This document shows, piece by piece, positions 54,048 to 62,250 of a stretch of DNA of 64,000 bases. This DNA comes from JAFMKE01 sp037624485 (GTDB lineage: Bacteria; Bacteroidota; Bacteroidia; Chitinophagales; UBA8649): NCBI GenBank assembly GCA_037624485.1, contig JASJJC010000021.1, positions 124,001 to 188,000 on the forward strand, written 5' to 3'. Each line of letters opens with the position of its first letter. The first letter of the stretch is position 1. Both the position numbers and the translations under genes were made by a program. The notes below the pieces were generated by a model, which saw only the letters and a program-made list of their open reading frames with translations, searched no databases and was not told where the DNA came from.

Positions 54048-55403
54048 GTGCAAATTACTCAAGAAAATGTAGATAGCTTAAATGCTATTCTGAAACTTAA
54101 AGTAAAGAAAGAAGATTACGAACCTAAGATTTTAAAATCTCTAAACGAGTATCGTAAAAAAGTCGATTTAAAAGGCTTCCGTAAAGGTCAAGTCCCTATA
54201 GGAGTTGTTAAAAAGATGTACGGCAACCATATTCTTGCGGATACCGTTAATGATATGCTTAATGAGTTAGTAAATAATTACATCATCGAAAACAAGTTAG
54301 ATGTTCTGGGAAACCCCCTTCCTAAAAATAATCAAAAATTTGATATCGAAATTAGTGATCTTAAAGATTTTGATTTTGAATATGAAATTGGACTTGCTCC
54401 GGAATTTGATTTAGACTTTTTTAAAAAGAAACCCACTCTAGAAAGAGATGTAATCGATATTACCGCCAAAATGATTGATGAAGAAATGGATCGTGTGCGT
54501 AAACGATATGGAAATGTTGAAGAAGTTGTCGGAACAATGGAAAAGGATGACATGCTCACCTTACAATTTGATGAAATTGATTCTAATGATACTTTAGTAG
54601 AAAATGGTATTAGTCACAATGCGCCAATTGCATTGGATATGATTAAGGATAAAAAGATTCAAAAAATAGTACAAGGCCTTAAAAAAGGAGAACACTTTGT
54701 TATTAAAGATTTAATAAAGACTTTTGAAAAGACAGCAGATGAATTAGCTAAGCAGATTTTGAATTTGGAGTTAACTCCTGAAACCTTACCTGGAGTTCAA
54801 GCAAGTTTAGTAGATGTAAAACGAGTACATCCAGCTGAAATAACAGAAGATTTCTTGAAAACTGTATATGGCGAAGGAAGTGATGTGAAAGATGAAGTAG
54901 GAATGCGATCTCACATTGAAAAAGAGATTAAGGTATACTTCGGAAAGCAAGAAGATTCAAGACTTTATAATAAACTAGCTGAAACACTCATTGAGAAAAC
55001 TGCAATGTCCTTTCCCGATGAATTTTTAAAGCGTTGGATTAAGTTGACCAACGAAAATCCAATAAGCGAAGAACAAATTGAAAAGGAATATCCTGCATTT
55101 GCAAAAAATTTAAAATGGAGTTTAATTGTAAAAAAAGTTAGCAGAGAGAATGGTGTTGATGTAAGTATGGATGAGGTAAAAGCACGCACTGCTGATCAAG
55201 TTCGTCAACAAATGGCTAGCTACGGAATCCCTGACATGCCTGATGAGGAAATGGAAAAGTTTGTTCAAAATATGATGGCCAAAAAAGATCATTCTAGTCA
55301 GACACGTGAAACTTTATTAGAAGAAAAATTGTTCGAATTTTTTAGAGGACAAATAAAAACTAAGGATAAAAAAGTTAGTTTAGAAGAATTTTACAAACAA
55401 TAG
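54048..55403 (+). CDS. tig: Trigger factor
   Basis: 451 residues starting with GTG (MQITQENVDSLNAIL, the family N-terminus). Ribosome-bound chaperone and peptidyl-prolyl isomerase. The ribosome-binding signature is FRKGQVPIGVVKKMYG (about 45-60). The middle PPIase domain is poorly conserved, as in Bacteroidota, and the C-terminal helical arms are present. The gene lies 49 bp after tRNA-Leu with no terminator visible, so read-through from the tRNA promoter is likely. clpP follows after 11 bp. Confidence 0.93.
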   Translation: MQITQENVDSLNAILKLKVKKEDYEPKILKSLNEYRKKVDLKGFRKGQVPIGVVKKMYGNHILADTVNDMLNELVNNYIIENKLDVLGNPLPKNNQKFDIEISDLKDFDFEYEIGLAPEFDLDFFKKKPTLERDVIDITAKMIDEEMDRVRKRYGNVEEVVGTMEKDDMLTLQFDEIDSNDTLVENGISHNAPIALDMIKDKKIQKIVQGLKKGEHFVIKDLIKTFEKTADELAKQILNLELTPETLPGVQASLVDVKRVHPAEITEDFLKTVYGEGSDVKDEVGMRSHIEKEIKVYFGKQEDSRLYNKLAETLIEKTAMSFPDEFLKRWIKLTNENPISEEQIEKEYPAFAKNLKWSLIVKKVSRENGVDVSMDEVKARTADQVRQQMASYGIPDMPDEEMEKFVQNMMAKKDHSSQTRETLLEEKLFEFFRGQIKTKDKKVSLEEFYKQ

Positions 55404-55414
55404 TTGCCCAGAAT

Positions 55415-56092
55415 ATGAAAAATTTTGACAAAGAAGTAAGAGATTTTGCAGTAAAACATCAAGGAATTAGCGGGTCAGTGTATGATGATTATGCTTCAGT
55501 GCACAATTATATGATCACTCCTAATATTATTGAAGAGCGAAAAATGAATGCCGTAGCAATGGACGTTTTCTCTCGTTTGATGATGGATAGAATAATATTT
55601 TTGGGAGTTCCTATTGATGATACCGTGGCTAATATCGTTACTGCGCAACTACTATTTTTAGAATCAATAGATGCGAAAAGCGACGTTCAAATATATGTAA
55701 ATAGCCCAGGCGGGGGTGTTTATGCAGGTCTTGGCATTTATGATACCATGCAGTATATTCTGCCTGATGTTGCCACAATTTGTACTGGAATGGCAGCCTC
55801 AATGGGTGCGGTTTTATTGTGTGCAGGTACCAAGGGTAAAAGAACTGCCCTCAAACACAGCCGAGTTATGATACATCAACCATTGGGTGGAGCTGGAGGG
55901 AAAGCAAGCGACGTGCAGATTACCATAAATGAAATTAGAAAACTAAAGAAAGAGTTGTACGATATTCTGAGCGAGCATTCAGGTCAAACCTATGAGAAAA
56001 TTGAACAAGATTCTGATCGTGATTTCTGGATGAAAGCTCAAGAGGCTGTGGATTATGGTATGATTGATGAAGTACTCATTCGGAAAAAATAA
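55415..56092 (+). CDS. clpP: ATP-dependent Clp protease proteolytic subunit
   Basis: 225 residues. Serine protease forming the double heptameric chamber. Catalytic triad: S129 in GMAASMGA, H154 in MIHQPLGG and an Asp near 203 in DRDFWM. The N-terminus is about 25 residues longer than the mature E. coli enzyme and may be processed. It sits between tig and clpX, the classical order. Confidence 0.97.
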   Translation: MKNFDKEVRDFAVKHQGISGSVYDDYASVHNYMITPNIIEERKMNAVAMDVFSRLMMDRIIFLGVPIDDTVANIVTAQLLFLESIDAKSDVQIYVNSPGGGVYAGLGIYDTMQYILPDVATICTGMAASMGAVLLCAGTKGKRTALKHSRVMIHQPLGGAGGKASDVQITINEIRKLKKELYDILSEHSGQTYEKIEQDSDRDFWMKAQEAVDYGMIDEVLIRKK

Positions 56093-56122
56093 CTAAACTG
56101 TCCAACATTTATACTATTTATA

Positions 56123-57364
56123 ATGGCTGATAAACCCGATATATCAAATTGTTCTTTTTGTGGTAAACCAAAAAATGAGACTAAATTATTGGTTTCAGGT
56201 ATTGATGCCAACATTTGTGAGAATTGTGTAGAACAGGCTCAAATTATTGTCAATGAGGAAGTTGGAAAGAATTCTTCTAACGGTTTTAGATTTTCCCTTC
56301 CCAAGTCAATCAAACCTAAGAATATTGCCCAATTTCTTGATGAGTATGTAATTGGTCAAGAGGAAGCAAAGAAAGTTATTGCTGTTGCGGTATACAATCA
56401 TTACAAGCGACTTAATCAACGGAAAGAGGAAGATATTGAGATTGAAAAATCAAATATTTTATTAGTTGGCCGCACCGGTACCGGTAAAACTCTGCTAGCA
56501 AAATCAATTGCCCGTTTTTTAAATGTTCCTTTTACTATTGTAGATGCTACTGTGTTTACTGAAGCAGGTTACGTAGGAGAAGATGTAGAAAGTATTTTGT
56601 CTAGATTACTTCAAGTGTGCGACTATGATATCCAGGCTGCAGAAAGAGGTATTATTTATATTGATGAAATTGATAAAATTGCGCGTAAATCAGATAATCC
56701 ATCCATAACTAGAGATGTCTCTGGCGAAGGTGTGCAACAGGCATTGCTTAAGTTATTAGAAGGCGCTGAAGTACTCGTACCACCTCAAGGAGGAAGAAAA
56801 CACCCCGATCAAAAGATGGTCAAGGTGAACACTCAAAATATTCTTTTTATTTGTGGAGGGGCCTTTGATGGAATTGAGAAAAATATTGCGAAGAGAATAA
56901 ATACGGCAGTATTAGGTTTTCGTTCAATAGAAAAGGATGAAGAAGAGATAGATAAAAGCAATTTACTGCAATATATTAATCCAGAAGATTTAAGACGTTT
57001 TGGACTTATACCTGAGTTGATAGGAAGAATTCCTGTAGTATCTCACTTAAACCCTCTGAAGAAAGCGGATCTTTTTAGCATCCTAACTGAACCAAAGAAT
57101 GCACTAGTAAAGCAGTATCAAAAATTATTTGAAATAGATGGTATTGAATTTAAATTTAGTAGATCTGCATTAGAGTACATAACGGACAAGGCTCTTGAAT
57201 ATAAACTAGGTGCCCGTGGCTTAAGATCAATATGCGAGGCAATAATCACAGATGCTATGTTTGATCTTCCATCTGAAGATGTTAAATCTTTTGAAGTTAC
57301 CTTGGAGTATGCAACTGAAAAGCTCAGCAAATCAAAGCTAAATAAGCTGATTAAGGTAGCTTAG
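56123..57364 (+). CDS. clpX: ATP-dependent Clp protease ATP-binding subunit ClpX
   Basis: 413 residues. The N-terminal zinc-binding domain has C10, C13, C32 and C35. The AAA+ module shows Walker A GRTGTGKT (116-123), the pore loop GYVGED (149-154), Walker B IIYIDEID and a sensor region ending in GARGLRSICE. It unfolds tagged substrates and feeds ClpP, encoded 30 bp upstream. Its stop abuts that of the convergent 79-residue gene. Confidence 0.97.
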   Translation: MADKPDISNCSFCGKPKNETKLLVSGIDANICENCVEQAQIIVNEEVGKNSSNGFRFSLPKSIKPKNIAQFLDEYVIGQEEAKKVIAVAVYNHYKRLNQRKEEDIEIEKSNILLVGRTGTGKTLLAKSIARFLNVPFTIVDATVFTEAGYVGEDVESILSRLLQVCDYDIQAAERGIIYIDEIDKIARKSDNPSITRDVSGEGVQQALLKLLEGAEVLVPPQGGRKHPDQKMVKVNTQNILFICGGAFDGIEKNIAKRINTAVLGFRSIEKDEEEIDKSNLLQYINPEDLRRFGLIPELIGRIPVVSHLNPLKKADLFSILTEPKNALVKQYQKLFEIDGIEFKFSRSALEYITDKALEYKLGARGLRSICEAIITDAMFDLPSEDVKSFEVTLEYATEKLSKSKLNKLIKVA

Positions 57365-57604
57365 TTAAATAGCTTCTAATTCATTGCTATTCTGCCTATT
57401 GTAGTCTAATATTAAACGTATACTTGAATCGCTTGGTGTATCTTTTTGTGAATCTAACAAGTCTTTAACTTGTATTAAGCTTGCATTTTGCTCACCCAAT
57501 GTTTCATCAAATTGAAGGCATAACTCAAAAGCTTGAACTTCTTCGGCAGGCATTTCGTTGTAATGGTGTAACAATAAATCGTCGAGAGTAAAGTTTGTTT
57601 TCAT
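57365..57604 (-). CDS. Small acidic conserved protein between clpX and uvrB
   Basis: 79 residues, strongly acidic and helical, no membrane segment: TLDDLLLHHYNEMPAEE, then LCLQFDETLGEQ, LIQVKDLLDSQ and SSIRLILDYNRQ. The pattern resembles the cytoplasmic head of anti-sigma-like or DUF-type small proteins found beside clpX in flavobacteria, without the zinc motif. I cannot assign a function. It is convergent with clpX and divergent from uvrB, so it has its own transcript. Confidence 0.72.
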   Translation of the reverse strand: MKTNFTLDDLLLHHYNEMPAEEVQAFELCLQFDETLGEQNASLIQVKDLLDSQKDTPSDSSIRLILDYNRQNSNELEAI

Positions 57605-57736
57605 AGAATTTTAATTGATGATTTTGACTTAAGAACGTAGCTTGAAAAAACAATATTGTCTAATTCTCAAGAAAAATGCATTTTAAGTTCAAGCTTATCA
57701 GATTAGCAAAATAAAAACTTCATTTTTGTAAGGCAT

Positions 57737-59761
57737 ATGAAATTTGAACTAGTATCTAAATTTAAACCCAAAGGCGATCAACCGAAAGCAATCAATGAAT
57801 TGGTAAAAGGGATAGAGACCCAGCAAGAAGCGCAAACTTTATTGGGAGTAACTGGCTCTGGGAAAACCTTTACCATAGCAAATTTGATCGAGCGAACACA
57901 GAAGCCTACATTAATACTAACCCATAACAAAACCTTAGTTGCTCAACTTTATGGAGAATTTAAACAGTTCTTCCCTAATAATGCAGTTGAATATTTTGTT
58001 TCCTACTACGACTACTATCAGCCCGAAGCATACATGCCCTCATCAGACACCTATATTGAAAAAGATTTACAAATTAATGAGGAAATTGACAAGTTGCGGC
58101 TAAGTACCACTGCTTCTCTCCTCTCCGGCCGTCGAGATGTTATTGTGGTTGCTTCTGTTTCATGTATATATGGTATGGGTAATCCTACTGATTTTGCTAG
58201 TGGAATTATCAAACTAAGTATTGGCCAAATAATTAGCAGGAATACTTTTTTGTACGACTTAGTTTCTTCACTCTATAGCAGAACAATTACCGATTTCTCA
58301 AGAGCTACTTTTAGAGTTAATGGGGATACTATTGATATCAATGTTCCTTATGCAGATTATGGTTATCGAGTTAGTTTTTTTGGAGATGAAATCGAAGAGC
58401 TTTCAAAGTTTGACGTACAATCTGGTAAGACAGAAGCTGACCTTGAAGAAATGACTATTTTTCCGGCTAATTTATATGTAGCACCGAAAAACCAAATGAG
58501 CTCTTTGGTTAACAATATTCAAGATGACTTAGTTAAACAAGTAGATTATTTCAATAGTATTGATAAGCATTTAGAAGCCGCCCGATTAAAAGAAAGAGTA
58601 GAATTTGATTTGGAGATGATCAAGGAACTTGGTTATTGTTCAGGAATTGAAAATTATTCAAGGTATATGGATAAACGAAATGAAGGCGAACGCCCCTTTT
58701 GTTTAATCGATTATTTCCCAGATGACTTCTTGTTTGTAGTAGATGAAAGTCATGTGACTTTACCTCAGGTAAAAGGTATGTATGGAGGAGATCGTTCCCG
58801 AAAAACTAACCTTGTTGAGTATGGATTCAGACTACCCGCTGCATTGGATAATCGACCACTTAATTTTCAAGAATTTGAAGGGATTATGAATCAAAGTATC
58901 TTTGTAAGTGCCACACCTACAGATTATGAGCTAGAACGATGTGAGGGCGTTGTTGTCGAGCAAGTAGTGCGTCCTACAGGACTTCTTGATCCAAAAATTG
59001 AAGTAAGACCTACCCAAAATCAAATTGATGATCTATTGGAAGAAATCCGAATAAGAAGAAATCTTAATGAAAGGGTTTTAGTAACCACTCTTACGAAACG
59101 GATGGCAGAAGAATTAGCAAAATACTTCGCTAAGATGGGTGTCCGTTGTCGATATATTCATTCCGATATTGACACGCTCGAACGAGTTGAAATAATTAGG
59201 GACTTGCGTTTAGGCAAGTTTGATGTGCTTATCGGTGTTAATTTACTTCGTGAAGGATTGGATATTCCTGAAGTTTCACTTGTTGCCATATTGGATGCGG
59301 ATAAAGAAGGATTCCTAAGAAATAAACGTAGTTTGATACAAACATCAGGACGTGCAGCAAGAAACGCCAAAGGATATGTAATTATGTATGCGGACAAAGT
59401 TACGCGGAGCATGCAAGAAACCATTGATGAGACCGAACGCAGAAGAGAAAAGCAAATTCAATATAATCTTAAACACAACATTACTCCGGAAACGGTATAT
59501 AAGTCCCGTGAAGAAATTATTAAATCTGGGTCAGTGCTCGATTTTATGCATGCAGGGAAAACTGAAGAGATTTTTGACAAACACCATCAATTAGCTGAAG
59601 AAGATGGCAGTGAATATACCTCAGCAAAAAATCTCCAAGCTAAAATAGATTCCGTAGAAAAGTCAATGAAAAAAGCAGCTGGACAAAAAGATTATTTAGA
59701 AGCGGCTCGATTACGAGATATGCTCTTCAATCTAAAAGCAATCCATCAAGAAAAATTTTAA
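57737..59761 (+). CDS. uvrB: Excinuclease ABC subunit B
   Basis: 674 residues. Nucleotide excision repair helicase-like subunit. Walker A GVTGSGKT (37-44), the damage-probing beta-hairpin SYYDYYQPEAY, DESH box in VVDESHVTLPQ, helicase motifs V-VI (GVNLLREGLDIPEV, QTSGRAARN) and a C-terminal UVR motif (KKAAGQKDYLEAARLRD) that contacts UvrA/UvrC. Full length. The upstream sequence has a near-match -7 element. Confidence 0.97.
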   Translation: MKFELVSKFKPKGDQPKAINELVKGIETQQEAQTLLGVTGSGKTFTIANLIERTQKPTLILTHNKTLVAQLYGEFKQFFPNNAVEYFVSYYDYYQPEAYMPSSDTYIEKDLQINEEIDKLRLSTTASLLSGRRDVIVVASVSCIYGMGNPTDFASGIIKLSIGQIISRNTFLYDLVSSLYSRTITDFSRATFRVNGDTIDINVPYADYGYRVSFFGDEIEELSKFDVQSGKTEADLEEMTIFPANLYVAPKNQMSSLVNNIQDDLVKQVDYFNSIDKHLEAARLKERVEFDLEMIKELGYCSGIENYSRYMDKRNEGERPFCLIDYFPDDFLFVVDESHVTLPQVKGMYGGDRSRKTNLVEYGFRLPAALDNRPLNFQEFEGIMNQSIFVSATPTDYELERCEGVVVEQVVRPTGLLDPKIEVRPTQNQIDDLLEEIRIRRNLNERVLVTTLTKRMAEELAKYFAKMGVRCRYIHSDIDTLERVEIIRDLRLGKFDVLIGVNLLREGLDIPEVSLVAILDADKEGFLRNKRSLIQTSGRAARNAKGYVIMYADKVTRSMQETIDETERRREKQIQYNLKHNITPETVYKSREEIIKSGSVLDFMHAGKTEEIFDKHHQLAEEDGSEYTSAKNLQAKIDSVEKSMKKAAGQKDYLEAARLRDMLFNLKAIHQEKF

Positions 59762-59887
59762 ATTTAATATAGCAATACAATAAAATACAACCTGTTAAAG
59801 CTTTAATTAGTTTAAAAAAACATGCTTTCTATTGTTATCCACTATTCAACGTGAATAATACAAGTATAATATCTCGAATAACTAATC

Positions 59888-59895
59888 TATTTTTG
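59888..59895 (+). promoter_or_regulatory. -7 promoter element TATTTTTG for the OmpA-family lipoprotein
   Basis: Exact TAnnTTTG match ending 16 bases before the ATG at 59912. Predicted leader about ten bases. Confidence 0.55.
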
Positions 59896-59911
59896 TGTAA
59901 AATTTATATTT

Positions 59912-60907
59912 ATGAAGAAGTTAAGTTTATTAATAGTTTTATTATTTATGCTAGGTTCATGCGTTACTTCCAAAAAGTACGATGAGTTAAACGCCTTAAG
60001 TGATAAACATTTAAGTGATCGTAGAGATGTGGAAGAAAAACTGGCAAATATCACAAATGAAAGAGATGAATGTCTTAGAGTTAAAGAAAAGTTAGTGAAT
60101 GACTTTAATCTAATTAAATCAGAACGAAATCAATTGCTAACAGATAAAAAACAATTGGAAAGTCTTGTGGAGGAGTACAAAAAACTCAATGATGATTTGT
60201 TTTCATCTAAAAAGAGTTTGTTAGATGAAGCTAGTTCCAATCAAAAGATTCTAGCTGATAAGCTAGCTTTAAAAGAAAAAGAATTGAATGCGATATCCGC
60301 AGCTCAAGAAGTATTGGATGAAAAATTGCAGGCACGTGAAGCTCAATTAGTTTTATTAGAAGAAGAAAATCAAGCGCAAAGTAACCGCATTAAAGAATTA
60401 GAGGATAGGTTAAAAGAAAAAGATCTCGCTCTACAAAATCTAAAAACAAATATCTCAGATGCTTTAAAAGGATTCAGTTCTGATGAGATAAGCGTTGAGG
60501 AAAAAAATGGCAATTTATATGTTTCACTTTCAGAGAAATTACTTTTTTCTTCAGGAAGTTTTGCTATTGATATAAAGGGAAAAGATGCTATAAGCAAATT
60601 GGGTCAGGTACTAAGTAATCAAACCGATTTCAATATAGTAGTTGAAGGGCATACAGATAACGACCCTTTCAATGGCTCTGGTGTGCTAATAGATAATTGG
60701 GATTTAAGTGTGAAGCGAGCAACATCAGTTGTGCGAATATTAACTCAAGACGGAGGTGTTCTTCCTGAAAATGTTTCAGCAAGTGGTCGTGGAGAATTCA
60801 TTCCTTTAAATGAAAATAGTAATCCTATAGAAAAGGCAAAAAACCGTAGAACGGAAATCGTCCTCAAACCCAATTTAGATAGAATAATGAATCTTTTAAA
60901 CAACTAA
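59912..60907 (+). CDS. OmpA-family lipoprotein with coiled coil
   Basis: 331 residues. Signal peptide with lipobox MLGSC (lipidated C17). Residues 20-185 form a long, charged coiled coil. The C-terminal OmpA/Pal-like peptidoglycan-binding domain (about 205-325) has VVEGHTDNDPF, the WDLSVKRATSVVRIL helix, SGRGEF and NRRTEIVL. It should tether the outer membrane to peptidoglycan, with the coiled coil spanning the periplasm. tatC begins 4 bp later. Confidence 0.92.
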   Translation: MKKLSLLIVLLFMLGSCVTSKKYDELNALSDKHLSDRRDVEEKLANITNERDECLRVKEKLVNDFNLIKSERNQLLTDKKQLESLVEEYKKLNDDLFSSKKSLLDEASSNQKILADKLALKEKELNAISAAQEVLDEKLQAREAQLVLLEEENQAQSNRIKELEDRLKEKDLALQNLKTNISDALKGFSSDEISVEEKNGNLYVSLSEKLLFSSGSFAIDIKGKDAISKLGQVLSNQTDFNIVVEGHTDNDPFNGSGVLIDNWDLSVKRATSVVRILTQDGGVLPENVSASGRGEFIPLNENSNPIEKAKNRRTEIVLKPNLDRIMNLLNN

Positions 60908-60911
60908 ACAG

Positions 60912-61703
60912 GTGTCAAAGAGCGGTAATGAAATGTCTTTTTTTGACCATCTAGAAGAATTAAGGTGGCGTTTATTTAGAACAGGCGGTGTGGTTCTTCT
61001 ATTTGCGCTTCTTGCCTTCACTTTCAAGGGTTTCGTTTTTGATAACATCATTTTTGCACCAACCTACAGCACTTTTATTGCATACGAATACTGGTGTATG
61101 TTTATCCAAAGTGTCGGCTTATCAGAAAACCTTTGTTTAGGTAATCTAGATTTCACCATCATCAACACGGAAATGGCTGGTCAGTTTATGGTCCATATCA
61201 AAATAGCAATGGCTTTAGGGGTCATCATTGCATTTCCTTATTTGGTTTGGGAGATATGGCTTTTTATCAGTCCAGGTCTGCACATGAAAGAAGTTAAAGC
61301 TTCTCGAAAGGCAATACTAGGAAGTGCAGTACTATTCTTTATTGGAATTTTGTTCGGTTATTATGTTTTAACCCCCTTCTCCTTGGATTTTCTTTCAAAG
61401 TATAATGTAAGTAATATCGTAACGAACACCTTTACCTTAACAAACTATATCAGTTTTATCAGTACTTTGGTTTTAGCGAGCGGAATCATGTTTCAATTAC
61501 CAATGGCTGTTTTTCTCTTAGCAAAAATGAATATTATTACTGCAAGAATGATGCGAGAATATTGGCGTTATGCATTGATAATTTGTATTATTCTTTCTGC
61601 GATAATTACGCCACCTGATGTCGCTTCAATGTTTATGGTTACCGTACCATTGTTTTGTTTATATTTAGTTAGTATTTTGATTGCAAAAAAAGTTAACCCT
61701 TAA
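60912..61703 (+). CDS. tatC: Sec-independent protein translocase subunit TatC
   Basis: 263 residues starting with GTG; an ATG seven codons on (MSFFDHLEELRWRL) is a possible alternative. Six TM helices follow the conserved N-terminal HLEELRWR block, with IAFPYLVWEIWLFISPGL and the FxxxFxxP-type TPFSLDF region. It recognises twin-arginine signal peptides. It carries a loop of about 25 residues after the first helix, including CMFIQSVGLSENLC, usual in Bacteroidota. tatA is not seen nearby. Confidence 0.94.
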   Translation: MSKSGNEMSFFDHLEELRWRLFRTGGVVLLFALLAFTFKGFVFDNIIFAPTYSTFIAYEYWCMFIQSVGLSENLCLGNLDFTIINTEMAGQFMVHIKIAMALGVIIAFPYLVWEIWLFISPGLHMKEVKASRKAILGSAVLFFIGILFGYYVLTPFSLDFLSKYNVSNIVTNTFTLTNYISFISTLVLASGIMFQLPMAVFLLAKMNIITARMMREYWRYALIICIILSAIITPPDVASMFMVTVPLFCLYLVSILIAKKVNP

Positions 61704-61716
61704 ACTTATAATTATT

Positions 61717-62139
61717 ATGAAAATTATCATCGGATCTGACCATGCTGGATTTAAGTTAAAAAAAGACCTAATTAGTTACTTGCAGTCCCTAGAAATTGAG
61801 GTCGATGATAAGGGAACTTACAGTTTAGATTCTGTTAATTATCCGGATTATGCGCATGAAGTTGCTAAAACTGTCCTAAAAGACAAGAATAATCTTGGAA
61901 TTCTAATTTGCGGAAGTGCCAATGGAGTCTGCATGACTGCGAATAAATATAAAAAAATACGTGCGGCAATAGCCTGGCAACCAGAGATTGCCGCCTTAGC
62001 TAAGCAGCATAACAATGCCAATATACTCTGCTTGCCAGCAAGGTATATCAGTACTATGAAAGCAAAAATTATACTAACTGCCTACCTAGATGCCGATTTT
62101 GAAGGAGGTAGACATCAAAAACGAGTACAATTAATCTAA
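61717..62139 (+). CDS. rpiB: Ribose 5-phosphate isomerase B
   Basis: 140 residues from the ATG at 61717 (MKIIIGSDHAGFKLK). The longer frame begins inside tatC and would add 12 residues before the conserved start. The RpiB fold is shown by GSDHAGF, DSVNYPDYAH and the catalytic Cys region LICGSANGVCMTANK. It interconverts ribose and ribulose 5-phosphates in the pentose phosphate pathway. It starts 13 bp after tatC. Confidence 0.95.
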   Translation: MKIIIGSDHAGFKLKKDLISYLQSLEIEVDDKGTYSLDSVNYPDYAHEVAKTVLKDKNNLGILICGSANGVCMTANKYKKIRAAIAWQPEIAALAKQHNNANILCLPARYISTMKAKIILTAYLDADFEGGRHQKRVQLI

Positions 62140-62223
62140 AAAAATCATTTCGATTTCCCATAGAAGTTCCTAGTTATTAATAAATACTCCAGTTAGGATG
62201 GTAGCTCTTAAGCTTTTATTTCG

Positions 62224-62231
62224 TATTTTTG
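62224..62231 (+). promoter_or_regulatory. -7 promoter element TATTTTTG for the secreted protein
   Basis: Exact TAnnTTTG match ending 19 bases before the ATG at 62251. Predicted leader about 13 bases. Confidence 0.5.
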
Positions 62232-62250
62232 ATGCCCGTAAATAGGTTTC

